Positions 1 through 7,187 of a stretch of 64,000 nt of DNA are shown here, piece after piece; positions within the stretch are counted from its first letter, which is position 1, and every line of letters starts with the position of its first letter. The stretch comes from an uncultured Eggerthella sp. (GTDB lineage Bacteria; Actinomycetota; Coriobacteriia; Coriobacteriales; Eggerthellaceae): NCBI GenBank assembly GCA_902464295.1, contig CABQIW010000002.1, positions 18,407 through 82,406 on the forward strand, read 5' to 3'. A model generated the notes under the pieces. It was not told where the DNA came from. It was given only the letters and a program-made list of their open reading frames with translations, and searched no databases. A program made the position numbers and the translations under genes.

Positions 1-480
1 CGTGCTAGCGTCGTCGCGTTTAGCGAGCTCTTTGGCTATCTTGCGAAGCGCGGGCGTTCGAACACCCGCGATGGTCTTGGGATCCACATTCGGTACGAGT
101 CGAGAATGGAAAGCGCGGTAATCTAGATCGACATTCGCTTCCAAGCTGCGGCAGACGAACTCGCCAGCGGTGTCTTCGCCGAAGCCAGGAAGCTCGTTTC
201 GAAGGATCTCCTCCAAGGGCGCATCCTTAGCTTTAGCGAGCAACGCATCTTTTTGGGCGCGATCGAGCTTTTTGAAGTGGGCTTCTGCGCTCATGGCGCG
301 TTCTTTCGAATAGAAGCGGGCTTGCGCGATCAATCGTACTGGCGCGTGCGATTTCGTGTACTTGGCACCAGTGCCAGCTTGATGCGCGGAAAGGCGTGCT
401 TCGACATCGGTGGTGTATCCCGTGTAAAGGCTACCGTCCCCGCACTCCAAAACGTATATGTAGTGCTCGAAAGGTTTCAT
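1..480 (-). CDS. GIY-YIG nuclease fused to an AlkD-like domain (3' end outside window)
   Basis: The gene starts at 480 and runs off the left edge; 160 codons are visible without a stop. Residues 1-80 form a GIY-YIG domain of the small UPF0213/YhbQ type: the [17 protein letters not shown] segment is followed by the A-x-YT-K stretch and the helix with R and E typical of the family. From about residue 95 the protein continues into a stretch ending in [20 protein letters not shown], which I recognise from DNA alkylation repair (AlkD-like HEAT-repeat) proteins. YhbQ-type proteins normally end near residue 90, so this is a fusion of a nuclease-type domain with an alkylated-base-binding domain, suggesting a DNA repair role. 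The reading frame is unbroken across the junction. The C-terminal half lies beyond the window, so the AlkD call rests on its first roughly 60 residues. Confidence 0.75.
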   Translation of the reverse strand, partial: MKPFEHYIYVLECGDGSLYTGYTTDVEARLSAHQAGTGAKYTKSHAPVRLIAQARFYSKERAMSAEAHFKKLDRAQKDALLAKAKDAPLEEILRNELPGFGEDTAGEFVCRSLEANVDLDYRAFHSRLVPNVDPKTIAGVRTPALRKIAKELAKRDDAST

Positions 481-572
481 GGTGGGCTAGATACTAGTAA
501 AACGCTGGTAAGGTGCGTCCTTGTTGCGTATCAGCAAAACGAAGACGCACCTTCATTTCTGTGTCGAAACAC

Positions 573-1373
573 CTACCACGTGCGTGATGCGAGCGCACGG
601 AACTGTGCAACGGTAGGAACATGGGCATTCAATCCGCCATCTACCGTAACGACCTGCCCTGTGAAGTATTCGCTTTCGTCGGACGCAAGGTATACGCACA
701 TGGCAGCAATATCATCAGGCGAGCCATAGCGGGTAACCTCGATGTTATCAAGGAAAATGTCCTTCAGCATGTCGGGTACCTTGTCTGCGTTTTCTTCAGT
801 GATGATAAGACCCGGACGCACGCAATTGCATCGAATGCCGTCCTTGCCATATTGCAGTGCAGTGTATTTCGTGAGCATGTCAACGCCCGCCTTTGCGCAA
901 GCATAAGCAGTTGAGCCTAAATCGCCGCTGCAAGCAGCCATGGACCCGATGTTAATGATGGAAGCCTTATCGTTACGCTTAAGGTAGGGCAAGGCGATCT
1001 TCGTGCAGTAAAAGGTGCTACGGATGTCGCTGGCGAAGACCGCGTCCCAGTCTTCGAGCGATATCTCATCCACGCGACCATCCTTAAGGGCCATGCCGGC
1101 TGCGTTGTTCACCACCACGTCGACCTTGCCCCAGGTTGCCTCCGTGTCGGCAAGAAGCGCATCGACGGTTTCAGGCTTGGTTACGTCGAGGAAGTGATAC
1201 ATTGCCTCGCCGCCTGCGGCTTTGATCTCGTCGACGATAGCTGCTCCACGCTCTTCACGGCGGCCGCATACGACAACACGCGCGCCTTCAGCAGCAAACA
1301 TCTTTGCGATGCCCTTGCCGATGCCACTCGTGGATCCTGTGACGATGGCGACCTTGTCTTTCAAGCGATTCAT
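573..1373 (-). CDS. SDR-family NAD(P)-dependent oxidoreductase
   Basis: This is a classical short-chain dehydrogenase/reductase of 266 residues from the chosen start. It shows the nucleotide-binding TGSTSGIG motif near the N-terminus, the NNAAG structural motif, a catalytic Ser in IGSMAACSG, the YACAK catalytic Tyr-x-x-x-Lys, and a GGxxAH-like C-terminal end. The start at 1373 (MNRLKDK) is preferred over an upstream ATG at 1406 because AAAGGAG lies directly in front of it and family members begin at this point. The substrate cannot be told: hydroxysteroid, 3-oxoacyl or sugar alcohol dehydrogenases all look like this. It stands alone between the GIY-YIG gene and ygbA, all on the minus strand. 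Confidence 0.9.
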   Translation of the reverse strand: MNRLKDKVAIVTGSTSGIGKGIAKMFAAEGARVVVCGRREERGAAIVDEIKAAGGEAMYHFLDVTKPETVDALLADTEATWGKVDVVVNNAAGMALKDGRVDEISLEDWDAVFASDIRSTFYCTKIALPYLKRNDKASIINIGSMAACSGDLGSTAYACAKAGVDMLTKYTALQYGKDGIRCNCVRPGLIITEENADKVPDMLKDIFLDNIEVTRYGSPDDIAAMCVYLASDESEYFTGQVVTVDGGLNAHVPTVAQFRALASRTW

Positions 1374-1458
1374 ATAGACTCCTTTGTCAAAATGGTGTTT
1401 CTCCATTGTATCGTTTTTGTATTTTGAATCTGATACAGAGCATAGAGACTACTGTATG

Positions 1459-1524
1459 AAAGCACTTTATAGCCTGACAGGGGCATTTAAGGGGAGGGAT
1501 ATGGCCTGTCTAACGTGCTTTTTT
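1459..1524. other. large imperfect hairpin, possible terminator between ygbA and the SDR gene
   Basis: AAAGCAC at 1459-1465 pairs with GTGCTTT at 1515-1521, and GACAGG at 1476-1481 pairs with CCTGTC at 1505-1510. On the plus strand the outer stem is followed by a T run; on the minus strand, where ygbA has just ended (1536), the T run is only three long. It may act as a weak bidirectional terminator or an RNA structure ahead of the SDR gene. This is an inference from base pairing only. Confidence 0.4.
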
Positions 1525-1535
1525 GACATAAAGCA

Positions 1536-1856
1536 TTAAGCACGCAGTTTCTTGCGAAGGTATTCGAGCGCCATGATAGGATGACGAACCATCATCCTGG
1601 GCGCAGCATAGCGCATGATGGCCCTGATGCGAATTTGAGCATCGCCGCGCTGACAGTGTGTTTCACAGTCTTGGCAGTTGCCTTCGTGCCCGTATGGACA
1701 CGAAGCCGCGCGGGAAAGCGTTTGCTCTATGGTCGTGCGGCACTCCTGGCACATTCCGCCTTCATCTTTTTGAGCATCGGAGTGATTGCCTTGGCAATAG
1801 ATACTCCCCATGGCTTCAAGAACGCGTCTGTCTTTATCGATCTTATCCACGTGCAT
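1536..1856 (-). CDS. ygbA: YgbA family nitrous-oxide-stimulated-promoter protein
   Basis: This 106-residue protein matches the YgbA family (nitrous oxide-stimulated promoter family) along its whole length. It has an N-terminal helix, a cysteine cluster (CQECRT ... CPYG ... CQDCETHC) and the C-terminal AIMRYAAPRMMVRHPIMALEYL block, which is the family signature. The cysteines suggest metal binding. In enterobacteria ygbA belongs to the NsrR regulon and is induced by nitric oxide; the biochemical role is not well settled. No NsrR-type gene is visible here. The start at 1856 has no good Shine-Dalgarno sequence, and no better in-frame start lies before the stop about 60 nt upstream. Confidence 0.85.
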   Translation of the reverse strand: MHVDKIDKDRRVLEAMGSIYCQGNHSDAQKDEGGMCQECRTTIEQTLSRAASCPYGHEGNCQDCETHCQRGDAQIRIRAIMRYAAPRMMVRHPIMALEYLRKKLRA

Positions 1857-2004
1857 CAGTATAGATGAGCTAGGAGCTTGCGTGCTAGGAAGCTCTTGAG
1901 CGGACGTTCGTTAGCGGTGCTCTTTTCCCGATCGCTCCTAAGCTGCTTGCGATGCTTCGTTGTCTCGGATCTATAGCGTTCGAGCTGCTTATTCAAAAGC
2001 TTCG

Positions 2005-2667
2005 TTAGGCATCGAAGTGGGCGAACGAGCGTGCTGAAAGCTTGCAGGCAACAACATTGCAGACGATGAAGATCACAAGCCCTGCCGCAAGCGCGCAGAG
2101 TTGAGCACTTGGGTCATTGAAGCCAGCGACACCAAAGGGTGCGGCGTTCGCAAGGGGGAGATAGGGAAGTACCACTGTTGCTGTGATGCAGATCGCCGCG
2201 GGGATAGAAGCGATGATGAACGGCAATCCAACCTTCAGCGGATCGCGATAATACAGGGGGTAGAATACCAGGTTGAACACACCGAACGTGATGAAACCGA
2301 GCGCAACAAGATAGAGATTCGCCGCCGTTCCCACCGCTTCTGAAGGAGGCGCGATCCCGTTGATCCCCAGTGGGCCGCGTAGCGCGATGAAGACGACCAT
2401 GATGGCGAGCATGATCGTCTCGATCCCTATCATGGTAAGGATACGTGCCCTTGCCATGCTGGCGCGAGACAGCGGGAGGGAGAACGAGTACTCGAGGTCG
2501 TGCATCTCGCGCGCGTTCATTCCGTTGAAGAAGGCGACCAAAACCCCGTAGATGAAGATGGCACCATACATCCACGATGGTATGAGCACGAGCGCTCCGA
2601 GCACCACGATGAAATAGGTCGAAGGATGCACGACAAGGCGGAGCTCTTTCAAAAGTGCGGCTTTCAT
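2005..2667 (-). CDS. ABC-2 type transporter permease
   Basis: A 220-residue membrane protein with about six hydrophobic segments in the arrangement of the ABC-2 permease family 5 (BcrB/YtrC-like small permeases). The N-terminal MKAALLKELRLV and the following cytoplasmic-to-membrane transition are typical. Its ATG overlaps the stop of the upstream ATPase gene by 4 nt (ATGA), so it is translationally coupled and surely forms the membrane half of that transporter. The substrate is unknown; such two-gene systems with GntR or XRE regulators often respond to cell-envelope antibiotics. A longer open frame upstream (to 2907) lies inside the ATPase gene and is rejected as its start. Confidence 0.88.
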   Translation of the reverse strand: MKAALLKELRLVVHPSTYFIVVLGALVLIPSWMYGAIFIYGVLVAFFNGMNAREMHDLEYSFSLPLSRASMARARILTMIGIETIMLAIMVVFIALRGPLGINGIAPPSEAVGTAANLYLVALGFITFGVFNLVFYPLYYRDPLKVGLPFIIASIPAAICITATVVLPYLPLANAAPFGVAGFNDPSAQLCALAAGLVIFIVCNVVACKLSARSFAHFDA

Positions 2668-3530
2668 AGCGTTGCCTTTCGTGCAGTGTGGGTCATGATA
2701 TCGTCGAGCGTTGCAGGTTCGCCGATGCCTGATCGGGAAGGGACAAGAGCGCTCTTCCCGTTGGCGGTTTCGCGTATTCCGTAGATCGGTGCATCGACGC
2801 GTTTCGCGGCATCGAGCGGTGCAACGCGATAGTGGTCCTTGAATTCGGAAAGGCTCCCTTTGCCGATGATGTTCCCGTTGTCGATATAGAGGATGTTGGA
2901 TGCGCATTTTTCGAGGTCGGAGGTTATGTGTGTGGAGAACAGCACGCCTACGTTCTCGTTTCTGGCCAGCTTGAGAAGGATATCTAGCACCTCTTCACGC
3001 GAAGCAGGATCGAGCCCGCTCGTTGGTTCATCGAGGATGAGTAGCCTTGCGTTGTGAGAGAGAGCGAGCGCGAGCGCGAACTTGACGCGCATACCTTGGG
3101 ACAGGTCTATGATGCGCTTCTTCTGATCGAGGTTAAAGAGCCTGCAGTAGCGAGCGTAAGCATCGTCGCTCCAATTCGCATAGAAGTTGCTCGTGATGCT
3201 CGCGATGAGCGAAAGTCGCTTGGTGCGATAGAAGTCTGCGCTGTTGAGCTCAAACCCAACCTGCTCCTTGATGGTGTCTTCGTTTCCCAGGTACGGCTTT
3301 CCGAAGTATTCGATGGTTCCGCCATCGGGGTGCACCGCACCTTCAAGACATTTCAAGGTGGTCGATTTCCCCGCGCCGTTTCGTCCGATGAAGCCCGTTA
3401 TGGTGCCTGCCTCGACCGAGAAGGAAACATCGCGCAGCTTGAAGGCAGGATAGGATTTCGCGAGATCCTCGACGCGCAAGAGCGTTTCTGGCTTGGATGA
3501 GCCACTGCTATGAATTGATGGTTGGGCCAT
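2664..3530 (-). CDS. ABC transporter ATP-binding protein (YtrB-like)
   Basis: An ATPase with Walker A GRNGAGKST, signature LSQGM, Walker B LLILDEP followed by the D-loop SGLD, and the H-loop in STH. About 80 C-terminal residues after the ATPase fold are typical of ABC-2 exporters of the BcrA/YtrB group. The start at 3530 (MAQPS) is chosen because GGAGAG lies 3-8 nt before it; an in-frame ATG at 3545 is possible. Either start overlaps the 3' end of the XRE/AbrB regulator gene (stop at 3508), so regulator, ATPase and permease form one minus-strand operon. A similar but distinct system is encoded divergently (4262-6226). Confidence 0.92.
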   Translation of the reverse strand: MAQPSIHSSGSSKPETLLRVEDLAKSYPAFKLRDVSFSVEAGTITGFIGRNGAGKSTTLKCLEGAVHPDGGTIEYFGKPYLGNEDTIKEQVGFELNSADFYRTKRLSLIASITSNFYANWSDDAYARYCRLFNLDQKKRIIDLSQGMRVKFALALALSHNARLLILDEPTSGLDPASREEVLDILLKLARNENVGVLFSTHITSDLEKCASNILYIDNGNIIGKGSLSEFKDHYRVAPLDAAKRVDAPIYGIRETANGKSALVPSRSGIGEPATLDDIMTHTARKATL

Positions 3531-3960
3531 CTGCTCTCCGTTCATTCACTATTCGTCCATAGCTCTCAAGCATGGATTCCGCATCTTCGACCTTCTGCAG
3601 TGCGATACCTTGTGCTTCGTCGCCCAAAACGAGCAGTTCGGATCCTGCGTGCAGCTCGAAGATATCGCGCGCTTTCTTCGGGACGACGATCTGTCCGCGT
3701 TCTCCCATGCGCACGATGCCGAAGATGTGCTTACCGCGGGGAGGAATGGGGTAGCCCGTCGCTGCTTCGTTATGCGCGATGAGATCATCGACAGAAACAC
3801 CCAGGAGCTTTGCGAGCGCATAGGCGTTTTCGAGATCGGGAAGAGATTCCCCCGATTCCCACTTGGCAACGGTCTGCCTTGCAACGCTCAGTCGATTCGC
3901 AAGGTCTTCTTGGGTGAGCCCGAGCGCCTTTCGTGCCGCTTGGATATTCTGAGAAATCAT
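3508..3960 (-). CDS. XRE-family regulator with C-terminal AbrB/SpoVT domain
   Basis: About 150 residues. The first 60 form a Cro/C1-type helix-turn-helix (ARKALGLTQEDLANRLSVAR, then QTVAKWESG and the SLPDLENAYALAKLLGVSVDDL tail). Residues about 78-125 form a SpoVT/AbrB swapped-hairpin DNA-binding domain (GIVRMGERGQIVVPKKAR ... AGSELLVLGD). Two DNA-binding domains in one protein suggest recognition of a composite operator. It heads the operon of the ABC transporter that follows and probably regulates it. The start at 3960 has AGGAGG ten nt upstream; the ATG at 3969 is only one nt from that ribosome-binding site. A TATACT -10 hexamer lies on the minus strand at 4014-4019. Confidence 0.88.
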   Translation of the reverse strand: MISQNIQAARKALGLTQEDLANRLSVARQTVAKWESGESLPDLENAYALAKLLGVSVDDLIAHNEAATGYPIPPRGKHIFGIVRMGERGQIVVPKKARDIFELHAGSELLVLGDEAQGIALQKVEDAESMLESYGRIVNERRADGPTINS

Positions 3961-4261
3961 ACGATTCATACCTCCTGATATAGCGTATCGTCCACTCTCC
4001 TCTTTCACCACCAAGTATAGATGGCATTTGGAGGGCAATAATGTAATGAGTTCGTGACATTTCAAGATGCTGAAGCGTAGATGTGCTCTCGCTTTGCTTT
4101 GGAGGGCGGTGCTGCTCTTTGCCCCCTTAAAGCTTTTCGTCTTGACGGCTGTGTATAGGTGTGTATATACTGTTTATATTGCATATGCACACAGTCTCGC
4201 GGAAGGACGCTTTTGCGAGACGATGCGGCAGCTGCTGCAGGGTTGCCGGAAAAGAGGACAA
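3961..4261. other. divergent control region between two ABC operons
   Basis: This 301-nt stretch has no convincing gene. It carries the leftward -10 (minus strand, 4014-4019) for the XRE/AbrB operon and a good rightward promoter (4142-4171) for the GntR operon, with TG/AT-rich repeats around the latter. The two regulators encoded on either side are the obvious candidates to bind here. Confidence 0.6.
4142..4171 (+). promoter_or_regulatory. promoter of the GntR-ABC operon with operator-like repeats
   Basis: TTGACG (-35, 4142-4147) and TATACT (-10, 4166-4171) are separated by 18 nt. The -10 sits inside GTGTATATAC, and a rough inverted partner, GCATATGCACACA, follows at about 4181-4193. YtrA-type GntR proteins bind such TGTG/CACA dyads, so autorepression is plausible. 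Confidence 0.6.
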
Positions 4262-4633
4262 TTGGAGATCGTTATTTCGAATTCGGGTTCGGTCCCGATC
4301 TACGAGCAGATAGAGGCTCAGATCAAAGACGCGATCATGACTGGCGAGCTAACGGCAGGGGAGCATCTCCCCAGCATTCGCTCTCTTGCCAATGATCTGC
4401 GGGTAAGCGTGATCACTACCAAGCGTGCGTACTCCGATCTGGAGGAGCTGGGCTTCGTGGTCACGGTTCAGGGGAAGGGTACCTTCGTTGCCAGTGGCAA
4501 TCAGGATCTGCTGCGTGAGGAGCGCATTCGACAGGTTGAAGAGTCGCTCGAGCGCGCAATAGCAGATGCGCAACCCCTCGGGCTTACCGCGGATGATCTG
4601 CATGAAATGCTCGATCTGCTCTTGGAAGACTAG
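4262..4633 (+). CDS. GntR-family transcriptional regulator, YtrA subfamily
   Basis: 123 residues from a TTG start. It contains the winged helix of the YtrA group (SVPIYEQIEAQIKDAI, LPSIRSLANDLRVS, then the wing ending in QGKGTFVA) followed by a short C-terminal helical dimerisation tail instead of a ligand domain. The longer open frame from 4067 runs over the promoter and reads like non-coding sequence. TTG at 4262 has GAGGA just upstream and gives the usual YtrA length. It precedes an ABC ATPase by 19 nt, and YtrA regulators normally repress their adjacent transporter. Confidence 0.88.
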   Translation: MEIVISNSGSVPIYEQIEAQIKDAIMTGELTAGEHLPSIRSLANDLRVSVITTKRAYSDLEELGFVVTVQGKGTFVASGNQDLLREERIRQVEESLERAIADAQPLGLTADDLHEMLDLLLED

Positions 4634-4652
4634 CTCGTCCGAGGAGATATAC

Positions 4653-5537
4653 ATGGACGCATTGATAAACGTAACTAACTTAGGGAAGCGCTACGATGGC
4701 TTCCATCTTGAAGATATCGGGCTTACCGTTGAAGCCGGCACCGTTGTGGGCTTGATCGGATCGAACGGGGCAGGAAAGACCACCACGATCAAGATGCTGC
4801 TCGGCATCTTACAACCCGATGAGGGTGAAGGCGACGTGCTCGGTTGCTCGATCGGGAAAGGCATGTTCCTAGAAGGGAGCGTCAAGGAGCGCATCGGCGT
4901 TGTTCTCGATACGTGCGCCTTCCCTGAAACCTTGAAGGTTCAAGATGTGGCAACGCTCGGTCGTTTCGCTTATTGCAATTGGGACGCGAAGCGCTTCGGT
5001 GCGCTGTGCGAGCGTTTCGAGCTTGCGCCCAAGAAGAACGTGAAAGAACTTTCGCGCGGTATGGGCATGAAGCTCATGTTGGCCTTCGCGCTTTCGCACG
5101 ATCCTGAACTGCTCGTTTTGGATGAAGCAACTGCTGGTCTCGATCCGATGGCACGCGAAGAGGTGCTGGATATCCTGCGCGATTTCATGAAGACCGACGA
5201 TCACGCGATCCTGCTTTCAACGCACATCACGAACGATCTCGAGAAGATCGCCGATGAGATCATCTGCATAGATGGTGGCAAACTCGTTTTCAGCCTACCC
5301 AAGGATGAGGTGTGCGACGTGGCAGGCGTTGCGCACTGCAGGCAGCGCGACCTTGAACTAATACGGGAGAGCGCCTGGGCAGAGGATGAACGCCTGCGGA
5401 AGCTCAAGAGCGGTATGGCCTACGATGTGCTCGTGCCTGATCGGTTCGCTTTCGCGAAGGCTTTCCCAGACATCGCGCTCGATAGCGCGAGCATTGACGA
5501 TTACATGACGCTCACCTTGAAAGGAGAGCAACTATGA
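4653..5537 (+). CDS. ABC transporter ATP-binding protein
   Basis: 294 residues from the ATG at 4653, preceded by GAGGAG. It has Walker A GSNGAGKTT, signature LSRGM, Walker B LLVLDEA with D-loop AGLD, and H-loop STH. The Walker B glutamate position reads E in DEA, so catalytic residues are intact. The C-terminal about 80 residues resemble the other ATPase of the window (2664-3530) in layout, and the two systems are probably ancient paralogues. It lies between its GntR regulator and its permease, overlapping the latter by 4 nt. Confidence 0.93.
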   Translation: MDALINVTNLGKRYDGFHLEDIGLTVEAGTVVGLIGSNGAGKTTTIKMLLGILQPDEGEGDVLGCSIGKGMFLEGSVKERIGVVLDTCAFPETLKVQDVATLGRFAYCNWDAKRFGALCERFELAPKKNVKELSRGMGMKLMLAFALSHDPELLVLDEATAGLDPMAREEVLDILRDFMKTDDHAILLSTHITNDLEKIADEIICIDGGKLVFSLPKDEVCDVAGVAHCRQRDLELIRESAWAEDERLRKLKSGMAYDVLVPDRFAFAKAFPDIALDSASIDDYMTLTLKGEQL

Positions 5538-6226
5538 AAGCTATGATCTTCTCAGACCTCATCACTTCCAAGAATGCTTTTGTGCAACTGCTGCTCATAT
5601 CCATTGTGATCTGCGGGTTCCTTGCATGGGGTACGGGTGAGGTGATCGTTGGCACGGCTGCAATGGCAACGATGGCGCCTTTGATGTATCTCTTCTCGAT
5701 CTTCGCCTACGACGAGATGAACGGATGGGAGCGCTTCCGTATGACGTTGCCTTTGACCAAGCATCAGGTTGCCTACGGGCGCTACGTGAGCATGCTCATC
5801 GTTTCGGTGGTCTCGATGCTTGCAGCTTGGCTGATTTCGTTCGTATTCATTGCGATCATTCAGGCTTGGGGTGGTTTCGGCACAAGTGCGGAGTTCGCGG
5901 CCCCTGAGTCTCCCCTCGCTATCCTCGATTGCGGCATAGCTGGCTTTGTCTTCATCTTGCTGCTTGCAGCACTCACTCTGCCGCTTCTGATGCGTTTTGG
6001 CATGAACAAGGCAACACGCCTTTTGCCGCTTCTCGTGGTCGTGGTGGTCGTGCTTGCGAGCGTTGCGATCGGAAACGTTTCAGATGGGATCGACATGATG
6101 GCCGTGCGCACCTTCTTGAATGACCATACGGTTGCTATCGCGATAGGGGGCTGTGTGGTGTCAGTTGTCCTTTATGTTGTGAGCGCATTCATCGCCGCAC
6201 GCCTCTATCAGGCTCGCGAACTGTAA
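5534..6226 (+). CDS. ABC-2 type transporter permease
   Basis: 230 residues with about six transmembrane segments in the ABC2_membrane_5 arrangement: MKAMIFSDL start, a conserved FAYDEMNGWERFRMTLPL cytoplasmic loop, then paired helices. The ATG overlaps the ATPase stop (ATGA), indicating coupled translation and a heteromeric or homodimeric exporter with the preceding gene product. Substrate unknown. An AT-rich imperfect stem (about 6250-6285) after the stop may end the operon. Confidence 0.88.
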   Translation: MKAMIFSDLITSKNAFVQLLLISIVICGFLAWGTGEVIVGTAAMATMAPLMYLFSIFAYDEMNGWERFRMTLPLTKHQVAYGRYVSMLIVSVVSMLAAWLISFVFIAIIQAWGGFGTSAEFAAPESPLAILDCGIAGFVFILLLAALTLPLLMRFGMNKATRLLPLLVVVVVVLASVAIGNVSDGIDMMAVRTFLNDHTVAIAIGGCVVSVVLYVVSAFIAARLYQAREL

Positions 6227-6323
6227 AATAGATCGAAGCACGTGGCGCAAACGGAATGATCTCGTTTTTTGCGAGCGAACCTGCGCTGCTGTGCTTCGCT
6301 GTTGTTCTATGAAAGGGCTCATG

Positions 6324-7118
6324 ATGGATTATCAGAAGATCACCTACACCGTTGAAGAGGGCGTTGCGGTCATCGCGATGACTTGCAAGGAGAATTTGAA
6401 TGCGCTCGATATGCAGATGGGCGCCGAATTGCTCGATGCAATACGTAACGCGGAAACGAACGATGAGGTGAAGGTGCTCGTGATCAAAGGGCTCGAGCGT
6501 TCGTTCTCTGCAGGTGGCGATGTGGGGATGCTCCATGGTGTCTTCGAATCGGGCGAGCCGATGGATATGGCAGCCATGATGGAGAAGAACAGCATCATCA
6601 CCGACAAGCTCAAGAAGATGGACAAGCTCGTCATCACCTCGGTTGCTGGGTCGGTCGCGGGAGCTGGCGTGAGCTTGGCACTTTCCGGCGATTTCATGAT
6701 CTGCGCTGATAATGCGAAGTTCATCCTTGCATTCGTGAACCTCGGCCTCGTGCCCGATATGGGTCTTACCTATCTGCTCTCGAAGACCATTGGCCCTGCG
6801 CGCACGATGGACTTAGCGGTAACGGGTCGCCCGGTGGATGTAGCGGAATTCTACGACTGGGGTCTCGTGCAGCGCATGGTGCCTGCCGATATCTTGGACG
6901 AAGAGACGATGAAATTCGCACGCAAGCTGGTACGCGGTCCACTGGTCGCTTACAAGAACATCAAGAAGCAGATCTACACTGTTGAGTATGCGGAGTATCT
7001 TAAGTGGATCACGACCGTTGAAGTGCCCACGCAATGCGAATGCGCTGCAACGCAAGATTTCCGCGAGGGTGTCTACGCTTTCATCGAGAAGTGCCGCGCA
7101 GAATTCACGGGGAATTAG
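6324..7118 (+). CDS. enoyl-CoA hydratase/isomerase family protein
   Basis: 264 residues of the crotonase superfamily. Seen are the N-terminal strand pair, AGGDV in the first oxyanion-hole region (SFSAGGDVGML), and the second oxyanion-hole strand SVAGSVAGAGVSLALSGD, followed by LGLVPDMG. In this family the Glu of the first catalytic site is often replaced; here the AKFILAFVNLGLVPDMG segment carries D where many dehydratases carry E, so it may be an isomerase or another crotonase-type enzyme. The start at 6324 is placed six nt after AAAGGG; ATGs at 6309 and 6321 are alternatives. It is monocistronic, between the ABC operon and a terminator. Confidence 0.88.
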   Translation: MDYQKITYTVEEGVAVIAMTCKENLNALDMQMGAELLDAIRNAETNDEVKVLVIKGLERSFSAGGDVGMLHGVFESGEPMDMAAMMEKNSIITDKLKKMDKLVITSVAGSVAGAGVSLALSGDFMICADNAKFILAFVNLGLVPDMGLTYLLSKTIGPARTMDLAVTGRPVDVAEFYDWGLVQRMVPADILDEETMKFARKLVRGPLVAYKNIKKQIYTVEYAEYLKWITTVEVPTQCECAATQDFREGVYAFIEKCRAEFTGN

Positions 7119-7154
7119 TGCAAGCAGAACGCATCGTTGAAGAGCATTTGTTTG

Positions 7155-7187
7155 AGGCTCGTGGCCTAGGAGGGCTGCGAGCCTTTT
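7155..7187 (+). terminator. intrinsic terminator after the enoyl-CoA hydratase gene
   Basis: AGGCTCG (7155-7161) pairs with CGAGCCT (7178-7184) and is followed by TTTT. It lies 37 nt after the stop of the upstream gene and touches the 3' end of the convergent capA-like gene. Confidence 0.7.
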
